Assembly (NCBI GenBank): GCA_947458985.1 | Contig: CANHBA010000142.1 | Span: 1-5,958 of the forward strand | Origin: Flavobacteriales bacterium | GTDB taxonomy: Bacteria; Bacteroidota; Bacteroidia; Flavobacteriales_D; Crocinitomicaceae | Direction of reading: 5' to 3' | DNA: 5,958 nucleotides | In this document: piece by piece, positions 5,717 to 5,958 of the stretch | Position numbering within the stretch: position 1 is the stretch's first letter | Layout: every line of letters starts with the position of its first letter | Notes under the pieces: generated by a model | What the model was told of the DNA's origin: nothing | Seen by the model: only the letters and a program-made list of their open reading frames with translations | Databases searched by the model: none | Position numbers and translations under genes: made by a program

Positions 5717-5958
5717 TTAAATGACTTTGGCTTCGTTGTGTAAAAGCGCAACGAGTTCGTCGAGGTTGTTTGGATCGATGAGTTTAACTGAAGACTTCGC
5801 TGCAGGCATGCTGTAGCTGCTGTATGTGGTAAGTGCTTCTAGCGCTGCAGGAGCCACCACATTGAGTGGTTTGGTGCGTGCAGCCATAATGCCGCGCATG
5901 TTCGGAATGCGTTGCTCAGCCATTCCTTTGGCACAACTGATGACAGCCGGCGCTTGGA
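5717..5958 (-). CDS. etfB: Electron transfer flavoprotein beta subunit, C-terminal part
   Basis: Only the last 79 codons are in the window; the frame is open at the right edge, so the start lies outside. The visible part opens with PAVISCAKGMAEQRIPNMRG and IMAARTKPL, matching the EtfB region in which a conserved segment precedes the 'MKAKKKP'-like stretch. It ends in a C-terminal arm (KLIDPNNLDELVALLHNEAKVI) that wraps against EtfA in known structures. An ATG at 5923 could be mistaken for a start, but the frame and the similarity continue upstream to the edge. EtfB binds AMP and forms the surface that docks dehydrogenases; that N-terminal part is not visible. It is the first gene of the visible etfB-etfA-nuclease-nupG run. 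Confidence 0.96.
   Translation of the reverse strand, partial: QAPAVISCAKGMAEQRIPNMRGIMAARTKPLNVVAPAALEALTTYSSYSMPAAKSSVKLIDPNNLDELVALLHNEAKVI

Noticed and set aside
5717..5923. A 68-residue protein starting at the internal ATG at 5923.
   Set aside because: The frame stays open to the window edge and matches EtfB upstream of that ATG, so this is a truncated etfB and not a small gene.
1..5958. CRISPR arrays, tRNA or rRNA genes, insertion sequences, integrases and attachment sites.
   Set aside because: None was seen on either strand. The window is nearly all coding and every long frame is assigned to a known family.

Overview
The window looks like chromosomal DNA of a member of the Bacteroidota. 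Four things support this. There is a perfect TTTG / 19-bp spacer / TAnnTTTG promoter of the kind used by the Bacteroidota primary sigma factor. Most starts lack a clear Shine-Dalgarno sequence. The trypsin-like exoprotease carries a PKD module, as many type IX-secreted proteins of this phylum do. The EtfB, EtfA, bifunctional nuclease and nucleoside permease sequences have a Bacteroidota look. Genus cannot be fixed from the sequence. The window is almost completely coding: the longest gene-free gaps are 54 and 57 bp, so no stretch of 300 bases lacks a gene.

Layout. (1) Positions 1-1519, minus strand: a secreted lysyl-endopeptidase-like serine protease (family S1E), complete at its N-terminus and cut by the left edge inside a PKD domain. 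(2) Positions 1520-1573: a short divergent intergenic region with a perfect 8-bp inverted repeat. (3) Positions 1574-2257, plus strand: an OmpR/PhoB-type response regulator with no kinase gene beside it. (4) Positions 2258-2314: promoter and nested palindromes in front of (5) a type II toxin-antitoxin pair, higB (2315-2596) and higA (2607-2906), in AT-rich DNA. (6) Positions 2894-5958, minus strand: an operon-like run read right to left, etfB (partial), etfA, a bifunctional-nuclease/UVR protein and a NupG-type nucleoside permease. nupG and higA are convergent and their 3' ends overlap by 13 bp.

How the genes work together. EtfB and EtfA form the electron-transfer flavoprotein that collects electrons from acyl-CoA dehydrogenases. 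The nuclease-family protein and the nucleoside permease follow closely enough to be co-transcribed, the last two with overlapping reading frames. The higBA pair carries its own promoter and likely autoregulatory operator, and sits as an independent module between the response regulator and the end of the etf-nupG run. The protease and response regulator diverge from a shared 54-bp region, so regulation of one by the other is possible but unproven.

I did not find a clearly new biological system. The points most worth a second look are the promoter/operator architecture of higBA, its overlap with nupG, the inverted repeat in front of the protease, and a substitution in the substrate pocket of the protease.
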